Part shown: positions 35,701 through 42,978 of the stretch, one piece after another
How the letters are laid out: every line of letters starts with the position of its first letter
Position numbering within the stretch: the stretch's first letter is position 1
Assembly (NCBI GenBank): GCA_003574785.1
Contig: QORU01000001.1
Coordinates: 124,001-188,000 of the forward strand
Reading direction: 5' to 3'
Length of the DNA: 64,000 bases
Source: Taklimakanibacter deserti
GTDB taxonomy: Bacteria > Pseudomonadota > Alphaproteobacteria > Rhizobiales > Aestuariivirgaceae
Program-made: the position numbers and the translations under genes
Notes under the pieces: model-generated
Told to the model about the DNA's origin: nothing
Database searches by the model: none
Seen by the model: the letters and a program-made list of their open reading frames with translations, nothing else

Positions 35701-37703
35701 GCGCAGGCGCTCATGGCATCATCGCGCAAAGCACGGTGGGGCGTACCGGACAAGGCGACCTCGCCGGAGACGTCACGATCAATGTCGATGCCAATGTCAG
35801 GGCGTCCGGCGCCGGGGGGCGCGGAATCCTGGCGCAGAGCCAGGGCGACCCGAATGGCGCGATCACCATCAACGTGGCGGCCGGCACGACGGTCTCCACC
35901 GCCGACGACAGCGCCGAGACGATTGGCCTCTTCGACGGCACGGGCAACAGCATCGTCAATTTCGGCACGATCCGTCACGAGGGAAGCGAGGCGACGGACT
36001 ACGTCATCCGCACCAACGGCTCAGGCCTCGCCGTCACCAATAATGGCGTGATCGAAGGCTCGGTGCTGACCGAGTTCCGCAATGGCGACACGGGCAATGC
36101 GATCGCCTTCACCAATGCGAGCGGCGCCACTTTCGGCATGGGCGCATCGGTGGATTTGGGGCTCCTGGGATTTCTCAGCAATACCGGAACGATGTCGGCG
36201 GGGACGGTCGGCACGATTGGCCAGACGATCTTCAATGGCACTCTGTCCCAGACCGCCGACGGCACTTTCGCCGTCGATTTCGTCTTCGGCGCCGCCCATG
36301 ACCTGGTCACGGTCGCGAGCGGATCGCCATTGCCGAGCCTCGCCGGAAGCGTGCTGCCCAAGTCGCAAGGCATAGTACCTGCCGGCGGAACGAGCGGACG
36401 TTTCACGTTCTTCCAGTCGGATGTGGGCATTTCGTCAAACACGCTGACGGTGGCCAGCACGGCAACGGTGGATTACGGCCTTGTGCAACACAATCCTGCA
36501 ACCGGCGGGCAGGCGATCGATCTCACCTATTCGATCGATTACACACCGTGGAGCGGGAATTCCTCGGGCAAGGTGCCGCCGTCCCTGATGAACCAGATCA
36601 CCCAGAACCACACGAGGTTCGGTGAGCATATCGACGAGCTGGTCGCCTTCCGGCAGTCGGCGCCCGGCGACGGCAATGCATTCATCGACGATCTGGTGCA
36701 CAGCATCCTCGGCATCGAGGCCGTCGAAGACCTGCTCGACGTCTATTCGAGCTTTGCGCCGCCGGAGCTTTTCGCCGCCGGCGAGACCACGCTTTATTCC
36801 GCGCTGCGCTTTGCCGACAGCCTGATGAGCTGCCCGGAGAACGGGGCAGGCGGCATGGTCTTCACGCGCGAGGGCTCATGTTCCTGGCTCCAGGCCATCG
36901 GCGCCAGCAACGATCGCGATGCCGACGGCTATACGCTGGGCTATGACGCGGATGTGGCCGGCGTCTATGGCGGGGCCCAGGCGCAGATCGGCGAGGGCTG
37001 GTTCGCCGGATTTGCGCTGGGCAGCGAGTGGACCGATCTCGAGGCGCATCGGCTCTCCGGCACCGGCGCAAGCTTCCACGCCGGCGTCTCGCTGAAATAC
37101 GAATATGAGGCCACCACGCTGGCGGGCGCGCTGTCGGGCGGGTTCGGCAGCTTCGACATGCAGCGCGACATCCTGGCGCCGGAGGGCGTCATCCATGCCG
37201 AGGGTGATCCCGACATCACCTGGCTCTCCGCCCATGCCCGCATCGCGCATGTCTTCGCGGTGACGGACGACATTTATATCAAGCCCTGGTTCGATGCCGG
37301 CATCATCCATCTGAGGCAGGACGCCTATACCGAAAGCGATGCCGGTCCATACGGGCTCCATGTCGGCAAGATGGACAATACGTTCTATACGCTCAATCCG
37401 GCCGCCGATTTCGGAACCAAATTCGACATCGGGGGCATGTCGGCCGAGGTCTCGCTCACCGCCGGCATGCTCACCATACTGGGTGACACGGACTGGTCGG
37501 CCAGCCTGCAACTCAGCGGTGTGGATTCGGGTGGTCCGTCTTACAAGGTCGTCGATGACGGCGGCGGCAATTTCGCGCAACTCGGAGCGACGATAAAGAT
37601 GCAGCTCAGCGAGGGCACATTGCTCGAGGCGGGCGGCGGCGCGCTCTTCAACAGCGACCAGCAGCAGTATACAGGAACGGCCAAGCTGATGATCAGCTTT
37701 TAG
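29706..37703 (+). CDS. Giant glycine-rich autotransporter
   Basis: The 2665-residue surface protein has a signal peptide (MRAKSLYVGSLSALLGSTALALPSWA) and a very long passenger. About 25 imperfect repeats, spaced roughly 50-90 residues apart, have the core (I/V)-x-A-Q-S-(I/V)-GGGGG-x-GG. The last 300 or so residues form an autotransporter beta-barrel (FAGFALGSEW, ALSGGFGSFD, WFDAGIIHLRQ) ending in Phe (AKLMISF), as outer-membrane barrels do. ATG 29706 follows GGGGGACGGGGG; an in-frame ATG at 29607 lacks a ribosome-binding site. Passengers of this kind form parallel beta-solenoids used in adhesion or biofilm. No catalytic motif is visible. Cargo, ligand and proteolytic release are unknown. Confidence 0.88.
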   Translation: MRAKSLYVGSLSALLGSTALALPSWADCSSQDGITVTCTDETGPQTFQTIYQNMVVTDPPSETNGPFSLQWFGANATGNGQPGDDTPDLSMSYDGSGSTMDEIDDPLNTGVLVGIEVISQAGAGSNGDHDTKSSGDAQSDDGGLGGSAGGASLIYSGGTVDVFVDQPQDSVTLLSAASVAGNAGQSNEAHSETGGTARGGLGGGGGAANAASIVISSGSLTLESFVSGPQYFIATATSAGGNGGNGGQAVAGFGDSHGGDADIGGVGGDASITLGTATLALTGAVGAAVVATSTGGAGGNGGDAHSEDAGAAFGGNGGNGAVSGNASAALGSSTITANFGVSAVTVLSQGGQGGEGGEGHADAGDSEGGDGGDGGAAGGASVVHGTADITVDVGMHGILVQSLGGNGGTGGLGEIDVAGKTATGGDGGTGGNGGNISVTTGSGVATISMQSSTSTQHAIRLESIAGTGGDGGNATSHLIGSSEGGNGGQGGTGGEINADIAAHISTAGPTSQGIIARSYGGAGGDGGSADSLAGHGSGGAGAGSGPGGDVTVSFAGDITTAGSESNGILAQSVGGFAGDGGGAAGFTAYGAGSESAGDAGQVSVSLGAGTQITTSGDFAYALQAHSVGGGGGRGGSGDGIVGLGGSGSAGGSGEAVGVTVASGSLLQTAGNNAVGVHAASIGGGGGDGGAAGGVVALGGSSGTGGDGGDVTVTHNGTTGTQGDGAHGIVAMSVGGGGGSAHSTVGLASIGGSGGDGGEGGMVAVNNAGIVTTKGDDADAVFAQSVGGGGGKGSSAYAFSEGLSFTIGGGGGTGNDAGDVTYTDTGQIGRTISTEGDRSRGVFLQSVGGGGGDGGNAISVNGVDPATIGFSLGGDGGSAGDGGVVKYLQGVAAISTQGDHASAIQAQSIGGGGGNGGNAITAGAAAAISFGVSIGGDGQSGGKGGAVTVSGTGALKTAGVGSAGIHAQSIGGGGGNGGTSVSGNGFAFASIDLALGGAGGDGGAADKVTVVWSDTIGTGGDNSAGILAQSIGGGGGSAGTTIAAAVQSQASVQVSVGGSGGSGGTSDAVSVTQTGAVTTEGDISAGVLAQSIGGGGGHSGTTLAGTWSSWANLSTSVGGSGGSGGNAGTATANVGSITTKGDSSSAVSAMSIGGGGGSAHVTGAFDGTSNASMNVAVGGSGGAGGNGSGVTVSLDGALNTTGHNAAAIKAMSVGGGGGDSGMTVTGSLSGSIPVGVSVGGDGGSSGSGGDVSVSTTAGSTIRTMGDLSEGLIAASIARSGGSAGHVVSADGFSGGDANVDVGGHGGGGGDAGTVKVDNLASIITEGDFSSAIEARSMGGGGGSAKSSINASALSMGNAAVTVGGKGGAGGNGGDVTVGSSAILGTGGVFAYGILAQSAGGAGGNGGFAVEASATGGEISGQLGVSVGGSGGDGGTAGTVGVTAAGSISTGDYGAIGILAQSIGGAGGAGGSVYSGNLSASSEGSATIDFNIGGEGGGGARGGTTDVTNAASIATDGFYADGILAQSIGGNGGKGGSVYSILTTYQPGGALNFNMDIGGSGGTGAHADIVNVINSGSITTAKGGSDGIAAMSVGGGGGKGGAAANINASPIPGGTGGEFTGNVNIGIGGSGGAGGDGAAVTVKNTGNILSMDDHSRGIYAVSVGGGGGDGGAASSASYSFNGVCSALTGGAGYGCKPSQDAPEEETTTVQLSLTVEIGGTGAAGGDGAAVSVTNDAAIATAGHLSHGIVAHSIGGGGGDGGYGGLGIKAWTDNATADWAAKLPGTFTFIPNFTNISAGVGGSGGSAGNGGDVSVDGSGSIATQGAHAFGVHAQSIGGGGGNGGAGSTGLWSEVTVGGRGSGGGAGGKVTVDLTGGIATSGKGGVGIFAQSVGGGGGTAGDVELGWTAKWADLNIGAGVGVQQNPGGGGNGGDVTVTSGAITTTGEHAHGIIAQSVGGSGGIASISGDLAVAGLGMYAGGNGDAGNGGNIIVTNKGAISVLGAGAHGIIAQSTVGRTGQGDLAGDVTINVDANVRASGAGGRGILAQSQGDPNGAITINVAAGTTVSTADDSAETIGLFDGTGNSIVNFGTIRHEGSEATDYVIRTNGSGLAVTNNGVIEGSVLTEFRNGDTGNAIAFTNASGATFGMGASVDLGLLGFLSNTGTMSAGTVGTIGQTIFNGTLSQTADGTFAVDFVFGAAHDLVTVASGSPLPSLAGSVLPKSQGIVPAGGTSGRFTFFQSDVGISSNTLTVASTATVDYGLVQHNPATGGQAIDLTYSIDYTPWSGNSSGKVPPSLMNQITQNHTRFGEHIDELVAFRQSAPGDGNAFIDDLVHSILGIEAVEDLLDVYSSFAPPELFAAGETTLYSALRFADSLMSCPENGAGGMVFTREGSCSWLQAIGASNDRDADGYTLGYDADVAGVYGGAQAQIGEGWFAGFALGSEWTDLEAHRLSGTGASFHAGVSLKYEYEATTLAGALSGGFGSFDMQRDILAPEGVIHAEGDPDITWLSAHARIAHVFAVTDDIYIKPWFDAGIIHLRQDAYTESDAGPYGLHVGKMDNTFYTLNPAADFGTKFDIGGMSAEVSLTAGMLTILGDTDWSASLQLSGVDSGGPSYKVVDDGGGNFAQLGATIKMQLSEGTLLEAGGGALFNSDQQQYTGTAKLMISF
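30900..35740 (+). repeat. Tandem imperfect coding repeats of the autotransporter passenger
   Basis: This coding stretch repeats a unit with the DNA core CAGTCGATCGGCGGCGGCGG and close variants, each unit followed by GGC-rich stretches and a hydrophobic beta segment. Unit length and sequence drift, so it is not a satellite. Such repeats favour recombination and length change. Confidence 0.8.
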
Positions 37704-37754
37704 GGCATGATGGAGTTTGCGAGGCGCTTGGAAGCGGGATCCTCTCCATCATTC

Positions 37755-37806
37755 CCCTTCTCCCGCTTGCGGGAGAAGGTGCCCGATAGGGCGGATGAGG
37801 GTGTTG
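37755..37806 (+). repeat. RIME-like palindromic repeat, copy 1
   Basis: The copy contains CTTCTCCCGC-TT-GCGGGAGAAG followed by GTGCCCGATAGGG and CGGATGAGGGTGTT. It is one arm of an inverted pair with 37899-37950. Confidence 0.75.
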
Positions 37807-37898
37807 GTTAAGCTTGCTACAGCTTCCCAGGAATGAGCCAGGAACAAGGGTCATTGCACTTATTGGGCCCCACGAAGGACGCCGGATATGCGGAAAGA

Positions 37899-37950
37899 AC
37901 ACCCTCATCCGGCCTTCGGCCACCTTCTCCCGCAAGCGGGAGAAGGTGAA
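37899..37950 (-). repeat. RIME-like palindromic repeat, copy 2 (inverted)
   Basis: AACACCCTCATCCGG leads into CTTCTCCCGC-AA-GCGGGAGAAGGTGA. Together with copy 1 it brackets 92 bp and can fold into a large stem after the autotransporter gene. The rest of the 37704-38052 gap holds no gene. Confidence 0.75.
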
Positions 37951-38052
37951 CGATGGTGAGGCCTTACGAGGGTTTTGAGCGGGACGGTCCTTTACGATTG
38001 TCTCTAAAATCATCATGCTTGAGCATTACGGAAATTTGGGTTGAGGGGACAA

Positions 38053-39759
38053 ATGCCAAAACCGCCGGCTAACATCACGATCGGCGTCGATGACGTTCCG
38101 CCGCCGATCCAGCTTGTGCTGCTGGCTCTGCAATATGCCTTCCTGCTGTGCGTCTATCTCGTCCTGGTCGTGATTGTCGTACGGGCGGCGGGGGTGGACC
38201 CGGAGACCGCGCGCAGCGTCGTCAGCATGGCGATGATCGCTTCCGCCATCGGTACGGCGCTGCAGGCGCTCCATCGCGGACCGATAGGTTCGGGCTATCT
38301 GGCGCCGCCGGTCTTTTCGGCGATCTATCTCGGGCCCTCGATCCTCGCGGCGAAAGCCGGAGGCCTGCCGGCGGTCGCCTGCATGACCGTTTGCGCCGGC
38401 CTTTTCGAGATCGTCATCGGGCTCTTCCTGCACAGGCTGCGGATCATCATGCAGCCGACGATCAGCGGCCTTACGATCTGCATCATCGCGCTGGAGCTCG
38501 GCATCGTCGGGCTGCAGCAGGCGCTCGACGTCAAGGGCCAGGGCAGCGCGCTCTTTCCGATGCATGTGGTCGTCTCTTCATTGACGCTCGCCATCTGTAT
38601 CGGTTTCGCGGTCTGGGGCAGGGGCGTATGGCGCCTGATCTGCTCCCTCCTCGGTTTGATCGTCGGCGTGACGGCGGCTTTCGCGCTCGGCCTGTTCGAC
38701 GCGACCGCTCTTCAGCGCATTGCCGACGCCCCGTGGGTCGCGCTTCCCAACCCCTCCTACATGTCCATCCGCTGGGATCTCAGCCTGATGCCGGCCTTCC
38801 TGGCCGCCGGCCTCGCCGCAGCGATAAGAACGGTCGGTGTTGTGACCACGTGCCAGCGCGCCAATGACGCGTCTTGGACGCATCCCAATTTCGGCAATAT
38901 CCGAAAAGGAGTCTATGCAGACGGGATCGGCTGCGCGCTCGGCGGACTTGTCGGCGCGCCCGGCATGAACATAGGGCCGAGCCTCGTCGGCGTATCGATC
39001 GCGACGGGCGTCACGTCGCGCATGATCGCCTATGCCAGTGCCGTGGCTCTCGTGATCCTGGCCTTCATGCCCAAGGTGGCGGACGTCTTTCTGCAGCTGC
39101 CGCTGTCCGTCGCGGGCGCGCTGCTCATCTTCACCGCCTCGATCATGCTGGTGAGCGGCCTCGGGCTCATGATGTCGCGGGCTCTCGACATGCGGCTCAC
39201 CTTCGTCGTCGGGCTCGGCATTCTCTTCCCGCTGGTCCAGATGGTGTCGACGAGCTATTTCAATGCCCTGCCGGGATGGCTCGGATTCATCACCAATAGC
39301 GGCCTGGCGCTGGGGCTGACCGCGGCGATCGGCTTGCTCCTCATCTTCCGCATCGCTTCCGGCCGGCAGCAGACGATCTTCTGGAAGCAGTCCGAGGACA
39401 CGCTCAACGAGCTGGCATCGGTGCTCGAAAAGAACGCCAAGACCTGGGGGCTGTCGAAAGACGTGACCGCGCGGGCGCTCGCCAACACCCGCCAGGCCAT
39501 ACAGGTGCTGAAGGAAGGTCAGCTGATGCGGGAGCCGGTGGCGATCAAGGTGGCCGAACGCGACGAGTCGCTGGTCATCGAGCTGAGCTACAAGGGATTG
39601 CCCCTGTTCGTGCCGGATATTGCCGCGAAGCCCGAAGTCAACGAGGAAAGCGCCATGTCGGCCGGACTACAGGGCATTGCGATCGGTGTCTTTCCGGACC
39701 GGTCTTCGATTTCGGTCAGAGGTGCCGAGACGACGATCCGGCTGAGCTTCGATATGTAG
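38053..39759 (+). CDS. NCS2 (xanthine/uracil) permease with RsbW-like C-terminal domain
   Basis: The 568-residue protein has two parts. Residues 1 to about 435 are an NCS2 nucleobase permease with 12-14 helices (QYAFLLCVYLVLVVIVVRAAG; ALHRGPIGSGYLAPPVFSAI; GALGGLVGAPGMNIGPSLVG-like helix 10 region). Residues about 445-568 are soluble and follow the order of an anti-sigma/SpoIIAB (RsbW) HATPase domain: LNELASVLEKNAKTWGLS helix, ALANTRQAIQVL in the N-box position, SLVIELSYKGLPLFVPDI at the G1 position, GLQGIAIGVFPDRSSISVRG and a final TTIRLSFDM. The Asn and Asp of a working ATPase are not clear, so it may be a degenerate sensor. ATG 38053 follows GAGGGGAC. Confidence 0.82.
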   Translation: MPKPPANITIGVDDVPPPIQLVLLALQYAFLLCVYLVLVVIVVRAAGVDPETARSVVSMAMIASAIGTALQALHRGPIGSGYLAPPVFSAIYLGPSILAAKAGGLPAVACMTVCAGLFEIVIGLFLHRLRIIMQPTISGLTICIIALELGIVGLQQALDVKGQGSALFPMHVVVSSLTLAICIGFAVWGRGVWRLICSLLGLIVGVTAAFALGLFDATALQRIADAPWVALPNPSYMSIRWDLSLMPAFLAAGLAAAIRTVGVVTTCQRANDASWTHPNFGNIRKGVYADGIGCALGGLVGAPGMNIGPSLVGVSIATGVTSRMIAYASAVALVILAFMPKVADVFLQLPLSVAGALLIFTASIMLVSGLGLMMSRALDMRLTFVVGLGILFPLVQMVSTSYFNALPGWLGFITNSGLALGLTAAIGLLLIFRIASGRQQTIFWKQSEDTLNELASVLEKNAKTWGLSKDVTARALANTRQAIQVLKEGQLMREPVAIKVAERDESLVIELSYKGLPLFVPDIAAKPEVNEESAMSAGLQGIAIGVFPDRSSISVRGAETTIRLSFDM

Positions 39760-39790
39760 CGGGGTTTGACCAAGAGTCTGGATGGCCGCC

Positions 39791-40546
39791 TCAAGGGCGG
39801 CCATGGACTTCGTAGCGAAACATCCGATAGAGGCCTGAAGGATCTTCGAAGATCTGCGTCGCGGTCGAAAAACCGGCTTCTCTGCCGAGGCTCAGCCAGG
39901 TGTCCGCGGTCTCGGGCCGGTCGCACGACTTGATGTGCTGCCAGATCTGGTCGAGCTCGGCCGGCGACAGGCTGGTCCACCAGACCGAAATGGCGCGCCA
40001 GGTGCGATCGAGAAACTGGTCGTGGTCCTCACCGTCCTCCAGAAACGGCTCGTAGATGAGGAAGACGCCGCGGCCGCCGGCGGCGTCGCGGATGCCGCGG
40101 AACATGCGAAGCTTGTCGTCCGTCGCCAGATGGTGCAGGGACAGCCCGCACCAGACCGCATCGGCATGCTCGCTTCTCCCGGCGATGGCCGCAACGAAGT
40201 CGCGGTGGTCCAGATCGACGTCATAAGGCTGATCGGCCAGATTGCGCGCGGCAAGCTCGAGGGCGGGCTTGGCCAGATCGATACCCTGATAGTGACGCAC
40301 CCGGGTGCCGGCGAGCGCCGTCTTGGCCAGGCTGGCGTCGCCACAGGCGATATCCAGGAAAGCGAAGGGCTCCGCGAAGTGCTCGGCGAGCACGCTCTTC
40401 AGGATCCGGCCGACCGCGCGATGGCTCAGGTGATCGTTGTCGACAAGCTTCTGATAGATCGTCCATTGCGCCTGGAAGACGCGGATGGCCTCGGCATCGA
40501 CGACAGCGTTCTGGGCGCCGAATTGATGAATGTGGACATTGACCAT
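39791..40546 (-). CDS. Class I SAM-dependent methyltransferase
   Basis: The 251-residue protein has the Rossmann methyltransferase motifs: motif I FLDIACGDASLAK (about 63-75), the acidic GIDLAKPAL (about 88), motif II-like ADAVWCGLSLHHL (about 125) and RGVFLIYEPF (about 152). The acceptor is not predictable. It is divergent from the SABATH-type methyltransferase gene at 40654 (107 bp between starts), so two methyltransferases may share control. Confidence 0.8.
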   Translation of the reverse strand: MVNVHIHQFGAQNAVVDAEAIRVFQAQWTIYQKLVDNDHLSHRAVGRILKSVLAEHFAEPFAFLDIACGDASLAKTALAGTRVRHYQGIDLAKPALELAARNLADQPYDVDLDHRDFVAAIAGRSEHADAVWCGLSLHHLATDDKLRMFRGIRDAAGGRGVFLIYEPFLEDGEDHDQFLDRTWRAISVWWTSLSPAELDQIWQHIKSCDRPETADTWLSLGREAGFSTATQIFEDPSGLYRMFRYEVHGRP

Positions 40547-40653
40547 GTCTGGGGGCTCACCGATTGTGGGTCATGCTTATTAGCCGTCTTTCTTGCCTCT
40601 CGCCATCGGGCTGAGGTAAAGCGGGGACGGGGGCTTCGACAGGGGGAGGTGGC

Positions 40654-41826
40654 ATGGGCACCGGCTTCAGTGGGGCGCCCGCTCCTATGGAGGGCGAGGG
40701 CGCCTATAATCGCAATTCCCGCGTTCAGCAGGCCGGCGCCTCTCCGGCCATCCCGCTGTGGGAGAAGACTGCCGCGCAAGTGGTTCTGCCGCCCGAGCCC
40801 GAAGCGATCGTCATCGCCGATTATGGTTCCTCCGAGGGGCACAGCTCGTTTGGACCGATGCGCGCGGCGATCAGCGCGATCAGGGAGCGCATCGGGCCTC
40901 ACCGGCCGATCTCGGTCGTGCACAACGATCTTCCCGGCAGCGATTTCGCCGCTCTGTTCGAGGCGCTCGCCGGGGATGCCGACAGCTATCTCAGGCAGGA
41001 CAAGGCGGTGTTCGCGTCGGCGGTCGGCCGCAGTTTCTACGATCAGGTCTTGCCGCCGTCGAGCGTCACGCTGGGCTGGTCGACCTGGGCGGTGCAGTGG
41101 CTCAGCCATGCGCCGGCCCCCATTCCCGACCAGGTCATGGTCGCCTTCAGCGAAGATCGCGCGGTGCGCAAGCTCTATCACCAGCAATCGGCCGAGGACT
41201 GGCGGACATTCCTGACCCATCGCGCGAAGGAGCTGCGTCCCGGCGGCCGGCTGGTCGTGCTGATGCCGGCGGTCGCCCCGGATGGCGATAACGGCTACCG
41301 CCCGATCCTCGTCACGATGTATGCAGCACTTCAGCAGCTCCAGCGCCAAGGCTTCATCAGCGACGCCGAGCTGCACGCCATGGCCATCCCCATCGTCGGG
41401 CGCAGCCTGGCGGAGCTCGAGCAACCGTTCAGCGGCGGCCGCTTTGCCGGCCTGTCGCTCGATCATGTCGGGGTGTTCTCAGGTCCCGACCCGATCTGGG
41501 ACGATTTCGAACGCGACCGCGATGCCAAGGCCTACGGCGCCCGTTGGGCGGCATTCGCCCGCGCATCGGTCCTGCCGACGCTCGCCGGTGCGCTCGAGGG
41601 GGTAGCCGCCCGAAAGACCGAGTTCATCACGCGCGTCGAAAACGACATGGTGGCGAGGCTCGCCGCGGCCCCGGAGAAGTTTCCGATCCCCTTGGGGCTG
41701 GTGGCCATGAGCAAGGATGTTAGACCGAATAAGGATAAACAAGCGGGGCCTTCCCTCTCAGGGTGCTTTGCCTACTTGGGCTCCGGCAATGTGGACTCCG
41801 CTTATGCGCTTTCTTGGCTTGGCTAG
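40654..41826 (+). CDS. SABATH-type carboxyl methyltransferase; C-terminal tail altered
   Basis: The 390-residue protein matches the SABATH family, known from plant salicylate, jasmonate and benzoate carboxyl methyltransferases. It has AYNRNSRVQ near 17-25, motif I IADYGSSEGHSS near 53, NDLPGSDFAALF near 90, SFYDQVLPPSSVTLGWSTWAVQWLS in two steps near 125-150, and a long C-terminal helical cap. SABATH enzymes put a methyl group from SAM on a carboxylate. The last 36 residues, from about 41715 on, have a different base composition and continue into the accessory region, so the original end was probably replaced when that DNA arrived. The catalytic core is complete. Confidence 0.78.
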   Translation: MGTGFSGAPAPMEGEGAYNRNSRVQQAGASPAIPLWEKTAAQVVLPPEPEAIVIADYGSSEGHSSFGPMRAAISAIRERIGPHRPISVVHNDLPGSDFAALFEALAGDADSYLRQDKAVFASAVGRSFYDQVLPPSSVTLGWSTWAVQWLSHAPAPIPDQVMVAFSEDRAVRKLYHQQSAEDWRTFLTHRAKELRPGGRLVVLMPAVAPDGDNGYRPILVTMYAALQQLQRQGFISDAELHAMAIPIVGRSLAELEQPFSGGRFAGLSLDHVGVFSGPDPIWDDFERDRDAKAYGARWAAFARASVLPTLAGALEGVAARKTEFITRVENDMVARLAAAPEKFPIPLGLVAMSKDVRPNKDKQAGPSLSGCFAYLGSGNVDSAYALSWLG

Positions 41827-42039
41827 AAGATAGAGATCAACTTGTCCGCGCTCGCACAGTGCGCGTACATGTTGCGGCTTAGCCGCGCATGAATGTTGAG
41901 CCCAAAAGTATAGGGAGCGCCGCGTTCGGTGATGTCTTTGTTCTTGTAGTCGAGTATCTCCTCGACACACCTCCCTGAGTGCGGCCCCATGGAGTATGGA
42001 AAAGCGCGTTTCTGAGTTTTTGAGCAGAGAGTCGTTCAT
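41823..42039 (-). pseudogene. Frameshifted small gene at the accessory-region edge
   Basis: The frame opens ATG 42039 with MNDSLLKNSETRFSILHGAA and reaches LREVC; one base must then be skipped near 41970, after which EEILDYKNKDITERGAPYTF and GLNIHARLSRNMYAHCASADK follow, ending ISIF at 41823. The second part reads like genuine protein and has a natural stop. Restored, the product would be about 71 residues. It is AT-richer than the flanking chromosome. Family not recognised. Confidence 0.45.
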
Positions 42040-42057
42040 TGGTAGCCTAAGAGATTC

Positions 42058-42942
42058 TCAGCAAATTCCAAACCTTTTCAGTATTGCCTTGCCGCCGGGG
42101 GTTTTAGGCCCGAGGCTTGCTCCTCTCGCTTGTCCTCGGTTGTAAGCAATTATCTTTGTACCTGAAGCCAATCCCCAGGCGCGGACGGCTCTGGTGGCGA
42201 CTACGGTCTTTGAACCGTTTGCAGCGGCGGCCTCGAGATTGTTCTTCACGAACTCTCTCGCCATGTTAGCTGAAGGCAATTTTGCAACAAGGTTTCGCGC
42301 GTTAAAGTCTTGCGAATGATAGGGCAAAAGCTCAACATGAGCCAACCGGCGGGATAGGCTGCGTAAAGCATCGAGGTAAGAGATGCCTTTCCTTTGTGCG
42401 ATCACTTGCAAGACGCCCCTAAGTTTCTTCTCCCAGTACTGGTAGCCGCTGTGCCAACAAATTGAAGGATCTAGCCACATGAAAGGAAAATCGCCCCCCT
42501 CCAAGGTCTGATGCAGGTTTGCTACAAGCCGCTCGCGAAACTCTGGCACGACCGTTTCGCCGTAATAGTCCGTCAAATTAAAACCGGGGTTAAGTGTCAG
42601 CAGGACAATGTCGGCTGTAGCTAGCCTTCCACTATAGGGTATGGGGTAGAGCCCTAGATGCAGCCTATTGTCTTTAAAATTACCAAACCGCGAACTCGCG
42701 ACGAAACCCGCAAGATCTCTGGTTTGGTCATCAACATAGACCCCCCCTTTGCCATAGAGCATGGCCGCATCGTCTGGGTGCAAATGGGGGAAAGACTGCA
42801 ATTCGCAGCGTTTCCAATAGTCGATCAACGTACCCGGCATTTCTAAGTCAAGCGGCATGAATGACGCAAAATCAATACCTGCGGTTCTCTTGAAATATGC
42901 GAACCCGCAGCCCATGAAACAGCGGAGGAATCCCTTCCCCAT
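42058..42942 (-). CDS. Protein with UDG-like motif, accessory region
   Basis: The 294-residue protein contains IVLLTLNPGFNLTDYYGE (about 112-130), VELLPYHSQDF (about 207-217) and VVATRAVRAWGL (about 248). The order of a beta strand with LNPG, a P-x-HS segment and a later V-x-A-T-R strand resembles the uracil-DNA glycosylase superfamily; the match is weak and I treat it as a fold hint only. ATG 42942 has little support, and ATG 42859 (267 aa, MPLDLEMPG) may be the true start. It lies next to an HNH nuclease gene on the same strand, 36 bp downstream of it. Confidence 0.6.
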   Translation of the reverse strand: MGKGFLRCFMGCGFAYFKRTAGIDFASFMPLDLEMPGTLIDYWKRCELQSFPHLHPDDAAMLYGKGGVYVDDQTRDLAGFVASSRFGNFKDNRLHLGLYPIPYSGRLATADIVLLTLNPGFNLTDYYGETVVPEFRERLVANLHQTLEGGDFPFMWLDPSICWHSGYQYWEKKLRGVLQVIAQRKGISYLDALRSLSRRLAHVELLPYHSQDFNARNLVAKLPSANMAREFVKNNLEAAAANGSKTVVATRAVRAWGLASGTKIIAYNRGQARGASLGPKTPGGKAILKRFGIC

Positions 42943-42978
42943 TCCGTTGCGGTGGACGGGGCCTTGCTCATTAAAAGG

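Noticed and set aside
30900..35740. Repeats that could be mistaken for a CRISPR or satellite array
   Set aside because: The repeats keep a reading frame and encode the passenger; unit length and spacers vary and no cas gene is present.
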